From NCBI GenBank assembly GCA_025201705.1, contig MU617539.1, positions 1 through 11,158 of the forward strand: a DNA stretch of 11,158 bases, given 5' to 3'. The notes under the pieces were generated by a model. It ran no database searches and was not told the origin of the DNA. It saw only the letters and a program-made list of their open reading frames with translations. Position numbers and translations under genes: made by a program. Every line of letters starts with the position of its first letter. Positions within the stretch are counted from its first letter, which is position 1. Source of the DNA: Dissophora ornata. Lineage: Eukaryota; Mortierellomycota; Mortierellomycetes; Mortierellales; Mortierellaceae. Below are positions 1 to 8,801 of the stretch, piece by piece.

Positions 1-394
1 AAATATGCTCGCTCGTATGTATATCGGTGTAGCGCTCCATCATGTGCTTCGTCAGCCATAAGTGATGGATGGATACCAAGGACAGAGATACAGACTGCGC
101 GGGAGGACCCCCGAGTTGCTGATCGGGCTGTGCTAGCGAGCCTCAAGGGTTTGCAGTACCTAGGAGTGATGGAGAGGAGAGGAGAAATGACAATCGAGTT
201 GCTCCAGGAAGACTAGACTTCCTTGAGCTCGCCCCCACGAAGGGCAGCAAGGGTCATCCGGGGTTAAGCGCACCCAGTGTGTCGTAGAGAACGGATTGTG
301 TCTCCTCAAGTGCTGGCAGCTAATTTATTCTTACACTTAAGTAGATTTGTTATTCGTACGAGCTACACTTAGACTTCCAAAAAACGGATTAAAC

Positions 395-404
395 TTGACG
401 TCAA
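395..404. promoter_or_regulatory. CRE-type palindrome TTGACGTCAA
   Basis: A perfect 10-base palindrome contains TGACGTCA, the full cAMP-response-element core bound by bZIP factors of the CREB/ATF (fungal Sko1/Atf1/Hac1-like) families. It lies about 350 bases upstream of the lipin start and runs directly into an A tract, which often marks nucleosome-poor promoter DNA in fungi. The sequence match is exact; use as a binding site is inference. Confidence 0.35.
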
Positions 405-671
405 AAAAAAAAAAAAAGACTACGCGGGAGGGCATCGCTGCGTCTGGAAAAGAGCGCAGCGGAAGAAATATTTCCATGCATGCACTAATGGAATAGTCAA
501 ACCTTGCATACAAAGAATAATATTTTCTCCCTAATTACAAGTAGTCAGTGGCGTACAGACATTAAAGATGGACCGTTGGGAAGATTCTCATTAACCCGTT
601 CATCCATCCCTTCGTTACCGTTCATTACTATTTTTTTTATTATCAGCTTTGCTGTCTTCGTTGTATTTGTG

Positions 672-681
672 CATGTGAAGT
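672..681 (+). promoter_or_regulatory. UAS-INO-like element CATGTGAAGT before lipin
   Basis: The ten bases differ at one position from the yeast inositol/choline-responsive element CATGTGAAAT, whose CATGTG core is the E-box bound by the bHLH pair Ino2/Ino4. The site ends 70 bases before the lipin start codon, on the coding strand. The match is seen directly. That a Mucoromycota-like fungus uses this element is inference, since Ino2/Ino4 control is best known in yeasts. The same bases form a start-stop pair (ATG TGA), so if transcribed it would also be a minimal upstream ORF. Confidence 0.3.
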
Positions 682-691
682 TGTACTTGAA

Positions 692-745
692 TCTTCCTCT
701 TCCTCCTTCCCCTTGTAGTCCCTCCCTTCACCCCCTCTTTTTTAC
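692..745 (+). promoter_or_regulatory. CT-rich leader of the lipin gene
   Basis: The coding strand is almost purely pyrimidine for about 50 bases and is followed by an A-rich start context (CTTAAAATG). Such CT blocks commonly sit at or just after the transcription start of well-expressed fungal genes. Comparable blocks precede the adenylosuccinate lyase gene and, on the other strand, the bHLH gene in this window, which supports a shared promoter or leader style. The exact transcription start cannot be read from sequence. Confidence 0.5.
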
Positions 746-751
746 CTTAAA

Positions 752-3700
752 ATGTATTCCGTTGGAAACTTTTTTTCAACTGTCACCAAGTTTTATAATG
801 AAATCAATCCCGCCACTCTCTCAGGTGCCATCGACATCATCGTTGTCCAGCAGGCCAATGGTGACCTTGCCTGCTCGCCTTTCCATGTCCGTTTCGGCAA
901 GCTCAGTGTTCTGCGACCCCAGGAAAAAGTCGTCGAAGTCCGTGTGAACGGCGAGGTAATTGCCTTCCCCATGAAAGTTGGCGACGCTGGCGAAGCCTTC
1001 TTCGTGCTCGAGACAAGCGACTATGTGCCGGATGAGTTTGCAACCTCACCCATTGCTGGTCCAACTGATGAGGCAGACCTGGCTGCTGTTGACTACTTTG
1101 ACCTCAATGGCCAGCATCAGCAAGGCCAACCGTTGCAGCTGGAACAACAGAGACACCGAAGGCGGCTCGAGGGGTTGGGTGGACAGTATCCCCAAGCAGA
1201 CGAAGGTAAGAACAGCGTCGGACACGGGCCCAGATTGCCGTGCACACATGGAACCATGTGTAGCCCTGTGTAGCGTGTGGTGGTGTTTTTTGTCTGTGCT
1301 GTGTAATTGTGATTGTTGGAGGTCGTTTTGGCTTTGACATATGTCAGAGTGTAATATTAATTCGTAATTCCGATCCTGTTTGTGCTCTCCGCGAGACACA
1401 TGTTGTGGGAAATCACACACAAACATGCCCTCACAGCCACGAATGCGACCATTGATCGATCCCAACGCTTCTCTCTATCAATAGACGCTCTTCTGGACAA
1501 TGGTTATGTGAGCGCCGCCAGTGGCCATGGCTCTGCCTTCGAAGAAAGTTTAAAGGACGACAGTGATCGGGAATCTGTAGCATCGGACAAGGAGAATCCC
1601 GTCGGAGACAATCTTTTGGATATGCCTGGCTCATTCGGTCATTCACATGGATCTCTTCTTCAGGAGCCAGAGTCACCCTTACCCTCTCTCCCCCAACTAA
1701 ACAAAGATCAGATACCCCAGAACTCAGAGAAATTTCCCACCTCTACTCCTGCCCCTGGCATCGATTTCCCCATTAATTCTCTTTTCCCATCAGTCGTTCA
1801 TGAAGAGCTGCCCAATGGTGTTCAGGACGCCCAACTTCCACGGTCCCAGCGTCGCAAGAGTGGTATGGCGTTATAGTTCTCCTGGACGTACTTTTGTTGT
1901 TAGTGGATCTGCGCTGGCATTGACTTTTTCTTTCTTTCTTTATTGACGCTCCATTCTGTGGCTGCATTGCCTATAGAGATCTTGTTTGATATGACAGGAT
2001 ATAAGTCTGACTCTTGCTCAGAATCATCAGATGAGGATGATATCCCTCGTGGTATTCTTTCGGACAGCGAGCGCCACCACCGAGGCTTGCGGAAGAAGTT
2101 TGGCAGGAAAGGCACCCACCTTTCGAAAGAGCAACGTCAGCAACTTTTGGAGGATATTAAGCAGGGCGCGTTTTTGAAACCCGAGGAGAGTCTTGCCAGC
2201 GCGCAAATGGAGCGTCAAGGTAATTTTTTACAAACATTCGCCTGCTTTCGATGGACTACTGTAAATAGAGATTGACATGTACCGACAATAACCATGGTAT
2301 CCTTATTAATTAGCCTCTAGAAGTAGTCGGAGAAGAAAGAGAGCCGGCATTCCCAGCGGCTGGCAGGGAAGAAAGGGGAGAAAGAGAGCGAACAGCATGC
2401 CTGCCATCGGCGAGCCAGGTGAGGGTCATAGCGATGATACGGCTGGATCGTCTAGTCGCAGCGAAGCAAATTTTAGAGGGATCTGACATTTGGACTTGAT
2501 TTCGTTTTCTATAGATGAAACATTCCCTACATCGCAACCAACTCCGAAGCGCGTTAACGATACGCAACCCAAAAATACGGCCACCACAGCAGAGACCCTA
2601 CCCAAGCGTGAGCAACGCCCCAGTGTCATGAGTGATACTGAAATGGAGGTATGGGAGCTGAAGAAAGAGGATGGCTTTTATTTTCACAGGAGATCCACTA
2701 ACTAATCATCGATACAATTCATTTGTTGCCGTAGTATGAAACAAGTGCGGCTCCTACAGGCACAAAGGAATGGACGTGGGGATGGGGTGGTTTGCCAGTA
2801 AAGCAGGACAACCCTGATGAGGACGACGAGATCAAGGAGGAAGGTGCTAAACCTACAGTCCCGGAGGTCCCCGTCGAGATTGAGACGAAAGAGTTCCACA
2901 TGGGGTCAGCAACATGTCGTGTAGCACTCAGTCTTTGCGGAGAGGGCGAGTTTGGAAAGGATCTCGTAAGTGCTGATTGCGTGCACTGACATCACTGGCC
3001 ATGCTTTGACAGCAATTCTGACTTTTATTCTTATTCGATCTTTAATGGAATAGGCTGCAAGTCACGCGGCGTTCAAAAACGCCCAGTTGGACTTTGAGGC
3101 ATTCTCCAAAGACCCCGCGGCTGTTTTGGCCGATAAGAAGCTTGTCTGTTATCTGGATGGTCGTTTCTACACTTGGAGCAATGCTGCGCCCCGGCTTGCA
3201 TCTCTTCTCTTTTTCCATCAGCCTTTGGCTGATAGCGGCGCCCATGACCTGAAGGACCAAAAGACAGCAGGCGAGAGACCAAGCGCAACTCGATTTGGTA
3301 CAATTTCGAGGTGGTTCAGGAAAACAAACGCAGGAAACAGCTCTTCACCGGCGACGCCTGACGTCACGACTGCGACTTCGGCAGCTGCGTCGAACGCTGA
3401 ATCCGGCGCTGTAGCTGTCGGCTCGGATGACGATGAGATACACCCAGTGAATAAGGCTCTGAGAAGTAAATCCTTGCCTCCTCTTGACACAGGTCGCACA
3501 GATGACCACACACACAGCCATCCCACCGTTCCAGCCCTCTCCGAGAAACCTACGGATGACTCTGACAAAAAGCGGTATGCAAAGACGCTTCGATTGACAT
3601 CGGAGCAGCTGCGTTCATTGAACCTGAGGAAGGGCGCGAACACGGTCTCGTTCTCTGTGACGTCAGCATATCAAGGAACCGCAACATGTGTGGCTAAGAT

Positions 3701-5310
3701 CTTTTTGTGGGATCATGATTCTCAGGTGGTCATCTCGGATATTGATGGCACCATCACCAAATCGGATGCTCTGGGACATATTTTTGCCATGGCTGGTCGT
3801 GATTGGACCCATCTCGGCGTCGCCAAGCTGTTCACAGATATTCGCAGCAATGGATACCATATCCTATATTTGACATCTCGCGCCATTGGTCAGGCAGATT
3901 ATACGCGCAAGTATTTGCAAAAGGTTGAGCAGAACAGCTACCAGTTGCCCGATGGCCCCGTCATTATGAGTCCAGATCGTCTTTTCTCTGCGTTCCATCG
4001 AGAGGTTATTATCCGAAAGCCCGAGGTATTCAAAATGGCTTGCCTTCGCGATGTCAAGAAGCTATTCGGAGACAGGAACCCGTTCTACGCAGGGTTCGGA
4101 AACCGAATCACGGACGCGCTCTCTTATCGAAGTGTCAATGTACCGCCCTCTCGCATCTTTACTATTGACTCTTACGGCGAGGTGAAGCTTGAGTTGCTGA
4201 GTGCCTTCAAGTCATCGTAAGTGATCGGTGTGAATCAGGTCTCATGAATGTGCTCGCCAGATGCTGGTGATAGAAGTAAGCCAATAACCATACGTTGTGT
4301 TTTCATCCGAATTTGACGACATTAGGTACTTGGCATTGAACGATTTGGTGAATGAAATCTTTCCTGGACAACGTGTGGCTCCCGAGTACAACGACTGGAA
4401 CTACTGGAAATCAGATCTCCCCAAAATCGAGCTGCCCGACCTCCCTTTGGCACCGAATAACTATGGCTCGACAGGATCTTCGACGTCATTATTGTCCACC
4501 AGTGTCGCCAAGAGGGTGGCGTCTCTGACCCACTCGTCTTCAAGCAGTAGCATTCGGCCAACCTCCCCTACCAGCCCTGCATCAGATAGCAAGACCAGGC
4601 GTGGTCCTTTTGGACGCAACGAGACGTGGACCAGCGATGACGAGCCTCAGGACCACCAAGGTCAGGATGATGCATCTCGCCCAAAGTCGGGACCTGAGTC
4701 CTTGAGAGAGGGGTCCAAGAAAACTCGGACCGGCTCACCTTCAATGCTGTCGGCTCTGGTTCCTAAAAGGCTGATTCGTGCTGTCCGAAGTGGAAGTATT
4801 AGTAGCAGTAGCCAAAGTGCTCCATGGACGATGCCACAGTCCCCTGAAATCAAGGGAATTGTGGGATCTTTGCCGTCGCCGCCTTTGCCACCATTGATTT
4901 CTAGCGATGAAGTCGTGCGCCAAGCATCGATTCCCTCCTCTCATTCTCTAGACGGCTTGGTTCAAACGGACAAAGAGGAGATCATGGTCTCCGATAAGTC
5001 GCACGAACAGCAATTACCGTCGGATACTCCCATTGGTGCCGAGGACAAGGCCGATCTGACCAGCGACCTGGTGGCTGTCAAGCAGGAAGAAGAGGATAAG
5101 GATGTTTCGGCGATGAAGCTGCTGCAGCGCGCTAACCAGGATCTAGAAGACCCGATTCATGAGGACGAGGAGGGCTATGGAGGTGAGGAAGATTACCAGG
5201 GCGACTACGAGGACGGCGACGAAGGCGAGGAGTATGGTGACGAGGATGAGGATGAGGATGACGAGTATCTGGACCAGATCGAGGAGGACCTGGAGGAGCC
5301 TTTCCTGTAG
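752..5310 (+). CDS. PAH1: Lipin / Mg2+-dependent phosphatidate phosphatase (8 exons)
   Basis: Predicted exons are 752-1205, 1437-1862, 1977-2219, 2314-2418, 2515-2648, 2735-2965, 3054-4216 and 4326-5310. They total 3741 nt, or 1246 residues plus stop, and every junction keeps phase. Family enzymes turn phosphatidate into diacylglycerol at the nuclear/ER membrane, steering flux to triacylglycerol and away from phospholipid synthesis. The N-LIP domain is residues 1-90 with an amphipathic N-terminus; Gly80 in [10 protein letters not shown] matches the glycine essential in yeast Pah1. Exon 4 (about 376-409) is strongly basic (RRRKR, RKGRKR), like the lipin nuclear-localisation/membrane segment. 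[10 protein letters not shown] motif lies near 467. The C-LIP/HAD domain is about 705-925 with catalytic DIDGT at 760-764. A conserved Trp follows near 946 (NYWK). The rest of exon 8 is Ser/Pro-rich and ends in an acidic tail (1193-1246), the feature that in yeast binds the Nem1-Spo7 phosphatase. ATG 752 is chosen because MYSVGNFF is the family's start. Intron 1 is the least certain junction pair; the family call is secure. Confidence 0.95.
1206..1436 (+). other. Lipin intron 1 (231 nt), longest in the gene
   Basis: Donor GTAAGA and acceptor CTCACAG join phase 1 to phase 1, bridging the N-LIP exon to the Ser-rich exon 2 in frame. The other six introns are 86-114 nt (1863-1976, 2220-2313, 2419-2514, 2649-2734, 2966-3053, 4217-4325), so this one is at least twice as long. 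It carries an 18-base inverted repeat (1244-1261) and a 12-base palindrome (1335-1346). A different pair of splice sites is possible because this part of lipin is poorly conserved. Confidence 0.65.
1244..1261. repeat. Inverted repeat with paired E-boxes in lipin intron 1
   Basis: ACACATGG and CCATGTGT are perfect 8-base inverted arms separated by AA. Each arm contains a CATGTG/CACATG E-box, the core sequence of the yeast inositol element. About 75 bases on, TGACATATGTCA (1335-1346) is a perfect 12-base palindrome centred on another E-box, CATATG. All of this is directly visible. A regulatory role is only a suggestion, and chance is possible. Confidence 0.4.
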
Positions 5311-5635
5311 ACAGGGACGGTTGACTCACTGCACACTTTTGGGATCATATTTAATTAGTATCTACGCTGTACCATATTCCAAATTAAAGTCAGTGCGTTG
5401 TGAAAAGTGTGCATCCACGCGTACATCTTATCGACAAGAGAAAAAATTGTCGAGACAAATAGTGACTGTGTGGCTGGTCCCAAAAAAGAAAGGCGAGAAT
5501 GCGGGGAAGTCTCGAAGAGGGCAAGTCAAAAGAGTCGAATCTCGTTCGTCCGTCGTCTGTTCTCATTCTCTTCTCTTTCTCCCTCATTCTCCCTTTCCGT
5601 CCTCCTCACCGTCTCCCCCCACAAACACAGATACA
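5311..5635 (+). promoter_or_regulatory. Lipin 3' end and ADE13 promoter/leader
   Basis: This 325-base stretch must hold both the lipin 3' untranslated region and the promoter of the next gene on the same strand. TGACTCA, the canonical Gcn4/CPC1-type bZIP site, lies at 5322-5328, 12 bases past the lipin stop and about 310 before the ADE13 start. AT-rich pieces such as TTTAATTAG (near 5350) could serve lipin 3' processing. From 5541 to 5620 the coding strand is strongly CT-rich, ending about 15 bases before the start in CCACAAACACAGATACAATGG. I see no coding region of its own here. Confidence 0.55.
5322..5328. promoter_or_regulatory. Gcn4/CPC1-type site TGACTCA upstream of ADE13
   Basis: The heptamer is an exact match to the general amino-acid-control element. 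In yeast Gcn4 activates several purine synthesis genes as well as amino-acid genes, so a site upstream of adenylosuccinate lyase makes sense. It is rather far from the start codon and within the likely 3' untranslated region of lipin, so a chance match cannot be excluded. Confidence 0.3.
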
Positions 5636-7273
5636 ATGGATGCCCACGCCCGCTACCAGTCTCCTCTGACCTCCCGCTATGCCTCGCCCGAGATGGCTGC
5701 CAACTTCTCGGATAACAAGCGCTTCAGCACTTGGCGCAAGCTCTGGCTCAACCTCGCCATTGCCGAGAAGGAGCTTGGTCTTGATATCCCCGAGGGTGCC
5801 ATTGAAGAGATGAAAGAGCACATCGTACGCGCACCCCTCCCAGTCTCTTGTTTGCTTGCTTTGTATTACCTTTACTTTGTGCCAAACGCTGATCAACTGT
5901 TCTTTCCCTATGCGATCTAGTATGACATCGACTACACTCTAGCCATTGCTGAGGAGAAGAAGCGCCGCCACGATGTTATGGCCCATGTCCACACCTTTGG
6001 TGTTGCTTGCCCCAAGGCTGCTGGTATTATCCACTTGGGCGCCACCTCCTGCTACGTCACCGACAACGGCGACCTGATCATCCTCCGCGATGGTATGGAT
6101 ATTCTCTTGCCCAAGCTCGCCCGCGTGATCCAGCGTCTGAGCGCCTTTGCAGAGCAGTACAAGGATCTGCCCGCCTTGGGATTCACTCACTTCCAGCCCG
6201 CTCAATTGACGACCGTCGGCAAGCGTGCAACTCTCTGGATCCAGGAACTTCTCTGGGATCTCCGTAATCTGACCCGTGCTCGCGAGGACATTGGATTCCG
6301 CGGTGTCAAGGGGACCACTGGAACCCAAGGTTCGTTCTTGGCCCTCTTCGAGGGTAACCACGATAATGTCGAGGCTTTGGACCAGCGCGTGACGGAGCTT
6401 TCGGGATTCAAGGAATACTACCCAGTCACTGGTCAGACGTACTCGCGCAAGATCGATGTTGATATTTTGATGCCCATGGCCTCGTTTGGTGCCACTGTCC
6501 ACAAGATCGCGACCGATATCCGTCTGTTGGCGAACTTGAAGGAGATCGAGGAACCTTTTGAGAAGGATCAGATTGGAAGCTCGGCCATGGCCTATAAGAG
6601 AAACCCCATGCGCTGCGAGCGTGCCTGCTCGTTGGCTCGCCATCTCCAGATTTTGGTTCAAGACGCTTTGGGAACCGCAAGTGTTCAGTGGTTGGAGCGC
6701 ACTCTCGATGATAGGTAATATAACTACACGAGATCATGGAGAAGCAAGAGACACCTTAGATATATGAAGGCACTCATACTGACAACATACCCTATAATCA
6801 TTTCGTGTGGTAGTGCCAACCGTCGTATCTGCTTGCCCGAGGCTTTCTTGACCATGGATATCCTCTTGACCTTGTTGCAGAACATCTCTGAGGGTCTCGT
6901 TGTCTACCCCAAGGTCATTGAGCGCCGCATCAGCCAGGAGCTCCCCTTCATGGCGACCGAAAACATTATCATGGCCATGGTCAAGAAGGGTGGCGACCGT
7001 CAAGAGTGCCACGAGCACATTCGTGTTCTGTCGCACGAGGCTGGTGCTGTCGTGAAGCAGCAAGGAGGCGAAAATGACTTGATCCAGCGTATCCGCAAGG
7101 ATGCTTACTTCGAGCCCATCTGGGGTGATCTCGAGTCGCTGATGGACCCCTCGACCTTCATCGGTCGTGCCCCACAGCAGGTCGACCGCTTCTTGAAGAA
7201 CTACGTCCAGCCCGCCTTGAAGCCTTTCGAGGAGGTCTTGCGTCAGGAGAGCAAGGCCGAGTTGAGCGTCTAA
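5636..7273 (+). CDS. ADE13: Adenylosuccinate lyase (3 exons)
   Basis: Exons 5636-5824, 5921-6714 and 6814-7273 give 1443 nt, or 480 residues plus stop, very close to the 482 of yeast Ade13. The introns are 96 and 99 nt. The enzyme acts twice in purine synthesis, releasing fumarate from SAICAR to give AICAR and from adenylosuccinate to give AMP; it is a cytosolic homotetramer of the fumarase/aspartase superfamily. Visible motifs are [12 protein letters not shown] at residues 101-112, the GFTHFQPAQ segment with His153 (expected catalytic base/acid region) and the superfamily signature [11 protein letters not shown] at 282-292, whose serines lie on the flexible active-site loop. Exon 3 is joined in phase 2 and restores the conserved [15 protein letters not shown]. 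The start in ACAATGG is the family start, with the conserved Y-x-SPL-x-SRYAS beginning. No disruption is seen and the gene should be functional. Confidence 0.97.
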
Positions 7274-7600
7274 AGCCTCGTCGCCGTACTACCCTTATCC
7301 GCATTGTTCATAGCTGTTCAACCCATCCATGTCCATACAAAGTCATCTCATCTCATCCACACCTCATACGATATTCCAATAAATTTACTGCCACAACGGA
7401 TGACTCAAGTCCTGATCGAGGGGAGGATGTCGGGACATTCTGTTTTAGTTTATTTGTCTTGCGTTTCACGGGAAGGCTGCATTGATAAACACGGAATCAT
7501 TTAGCAGCAGCGACGCGGAAGCGCATTTTGGACCATACACCACTCAGCTTTGCCAATGCTGGCATGGGGTCAAACATGCAGCGGTAAGTGCTGAATAACC
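7274..7600 (+). terminator. ADE13: ADE13 3' region with AATAAA
   Basis: No gene is visible between the ADE13 stop and the VPS29 relic. An exact AATAAA polyadenylation signal occurs at 7378-7383, about 105 bases after the stop, within a T/A/C-rich stretch, and is the likely 3' processing signal. A short open frame (7304-7504) has no recognisable similarity and is probably chance. Confidence 0.5.
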
Positions 7601-8399
7601 ATGCCCGTTAAAAAGCAACTTCATGTACGATGCGCGCTTGGGCCAACTCGATACGAAGTTGTTGACGCGTTTTCGGTTTTATTCAGACATACTTGTAATG
7701 ACCATGCCCTCAGGTTTCTTTCTGGCATTTTTGTTATTATCACAAATCATCTCTACAGGGAACGTGTGCGACAAGGAGATGTTTCGCTGCCTTAGATCCG
7801 TTGCCAGAGATATCCAAGTAGTCAGGGGAATGATCGCCACGGTAACACTTCTTGGCGCAAAGACGATATATCAGCGATAAGGTCTAACGTTTCTAACCTC
7901 CCCTTTGTACAACCATGCAACGATGGACGCTTTCAGAACCCAACCTGGCCTTTGTCAAAGATCGTCACCCACAGTCCTATCCGCATTAGTGTCATGCATG
8001 GATACTAGGTCACTTATTGGAAGCGTTCGACATTACAGCACACTAGATGGACGTCGATATTCTTTTGACAGGACATACGCACAAGTTTGAGGCGTTTGAG
8101 CATGAAGGCAAATTCTTTGTCAACTCAGGATCAGCTATCGGAGCGTGCCACCCACAAATCGTGTACGTCAACTAGCTTTCTGGTTTCCGTCGTGCTGTAT
8201 AAAAACTGGGGTGTAGTTGACGTTTTTTTTTTCATTTGCGTACTTTGTGTGGTGGGCTGCAGAGATGTGACGCCCTCGTTTGTGCTGATGGACCTGCATG
8301 TCTCAGTGGTGGTTCTCAATGTATATCAATTTGATTGACGGCGAAGTCAAGATCGAGAGGATTGAATATCGAAAGCCATTCGACAGCTGTTGCGTTTAA
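7601..8399 (+). pseudogene. VPS29: Decayed VPS29 (retromer subunit) copy
   Basis: Intact Vps29 is a small (about 180-190 aa) retromer subunit with a metallophosphoesterase fold, acting in endosome-to-Golgi sorting. Its blocks appear here in order but in different frames: 7743-7829 (ISTGNVCDKE to VVRG), 7937-8005 (NPTWPLSKIVTH to VMHGY), 8047-8162 ([17 protein letters not shown] to HPQIV), 8264-8329 (DVTPSFVLMDL to VYQ) and 8331-8399 (LIDGEVKIERIEYRKP, stop TAA). An in-frame TAG at 8006-8008 replaces an expected Gln codon after HGY. About 12 bases are missing, with a frameshift, between there and 8047. One extra T at 8330-8332 shifts frame before the conserved C-terminal block. A GT-AG intron survives at 8163-8262. 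The N-terminal part (7601-7742) is faint: MPVKKQLHV, ALGPTRYE and, one frame over, KLLT resemble the family start. Splicing cannot repair the 8330 shift or the stop, so no functional Vps29 can be made. Confidence 0.88.
8163..8262 (+). other. Relic intron inside the VPS29 pseudogene
   Basis: GTACGT donor, a T-rich tract near the 3' end and a CTGCAG acceptor flank this 100-base piece. Removing it joins PQIV to DVTPSFVLMD in frame, exactly across a region that is continuous in Vps29 proteins. Its survival shows that the copy was not made from spliced mRNA. Confidence 0.8.
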
Positions 8400-8801
8400 G
8401 ACTGAAAATATCTCTCCACTTCCCAACTTCGACTCTCCTACATGTACTTCAATCCTTATTCTGCTCTCATCCTCGAAGAATGCCAACCCAGGGATTGAGC
8501 GTAACGCAGAAAAGAACGAATGCAACGTAAAATGAAAAATAGACCCGTTAAACGAAGTGCAACACGGCTGGCCATCGCGCACCCTTTTGTCTACGTGTAT
8601 GGCCAACTAGTCTTGAAGGGCAAATATCGCATCTCATCGAAGATGGCCAAGATGGTGAATATTCATATCGTACTGCGGCCCTATTTCTCTCAAGTTTTCT
8701 AGCCACATCCAAGGAGAACAGGCCGCTGATTGTAATATTATTAACTCCGTGGTGGCTCTGCTATAGCCTTTTAGACAGGCAGCGTGTATGCAACTCACCT
8801 T

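Larger units (their letters stand above)
1..751. other. Gene-free upstream region of the lipin gene
   Basis: I see no convincing coding region, tRNA or mobile element here on either strand. Open frames in it lack family resemblance, and the one starting near 504 overlaps the true lipin exon in another frame. The stretch holds a TGACGTCA palindrome (396-403), a 15-base A run (403-417), a short inverted repeat AGGAAG/CTTCCT around 206-223 and, closer to the gene, an E-box (672-677) and a CT-rich leader (692-745). Short upstream start codons exist: one at 568 opening an 8-codon frame, and one at 673 followed at once by TGA. Whether they are in the transcript depends on an unknown start site. The first few hundred bases could also be the downstream flank of a gene outside the window. 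Confidence 0.6.

Noticed and set aside
206..223. AGGAAG/CTTCCT inverted repeat as a terminator or RNA hairpin
   Set aside because: A six-base stem with a six-base loop is weak and common by chance, and no gene ends next to it.
2321..2418. Alternative acceptor for lipin exon 4 after CCTCTAG
   Set aside because: This start gives 98 nt, which breaks phase with exon 5 (2515). The acceptor at 2313 gives 105 nt, keeps phase at both ends and yields the basic segment expected in lipins.
3218..3643. A 141-codon open frame on the minus strand
   Set aside because: It is opposite lipin exon 7, which is in frame with the catalytic domain. It has no recognisable features of its own.
5939..6661. A 240-codon open frame on the minus strand
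   Set aside because: It lies wholly opposite ADE13 exon 2, whose plus-strand translation matches a highly conserved enzyme. The minus frame is an antisense shadow favoured by the codon bias of ADE13.
8316..8606. A 96-codon minus-strand open frame
   Set aside because: It overlaps the C-terminal blocks of the VPS29 relic on the opposite strand and has no family resemblance.
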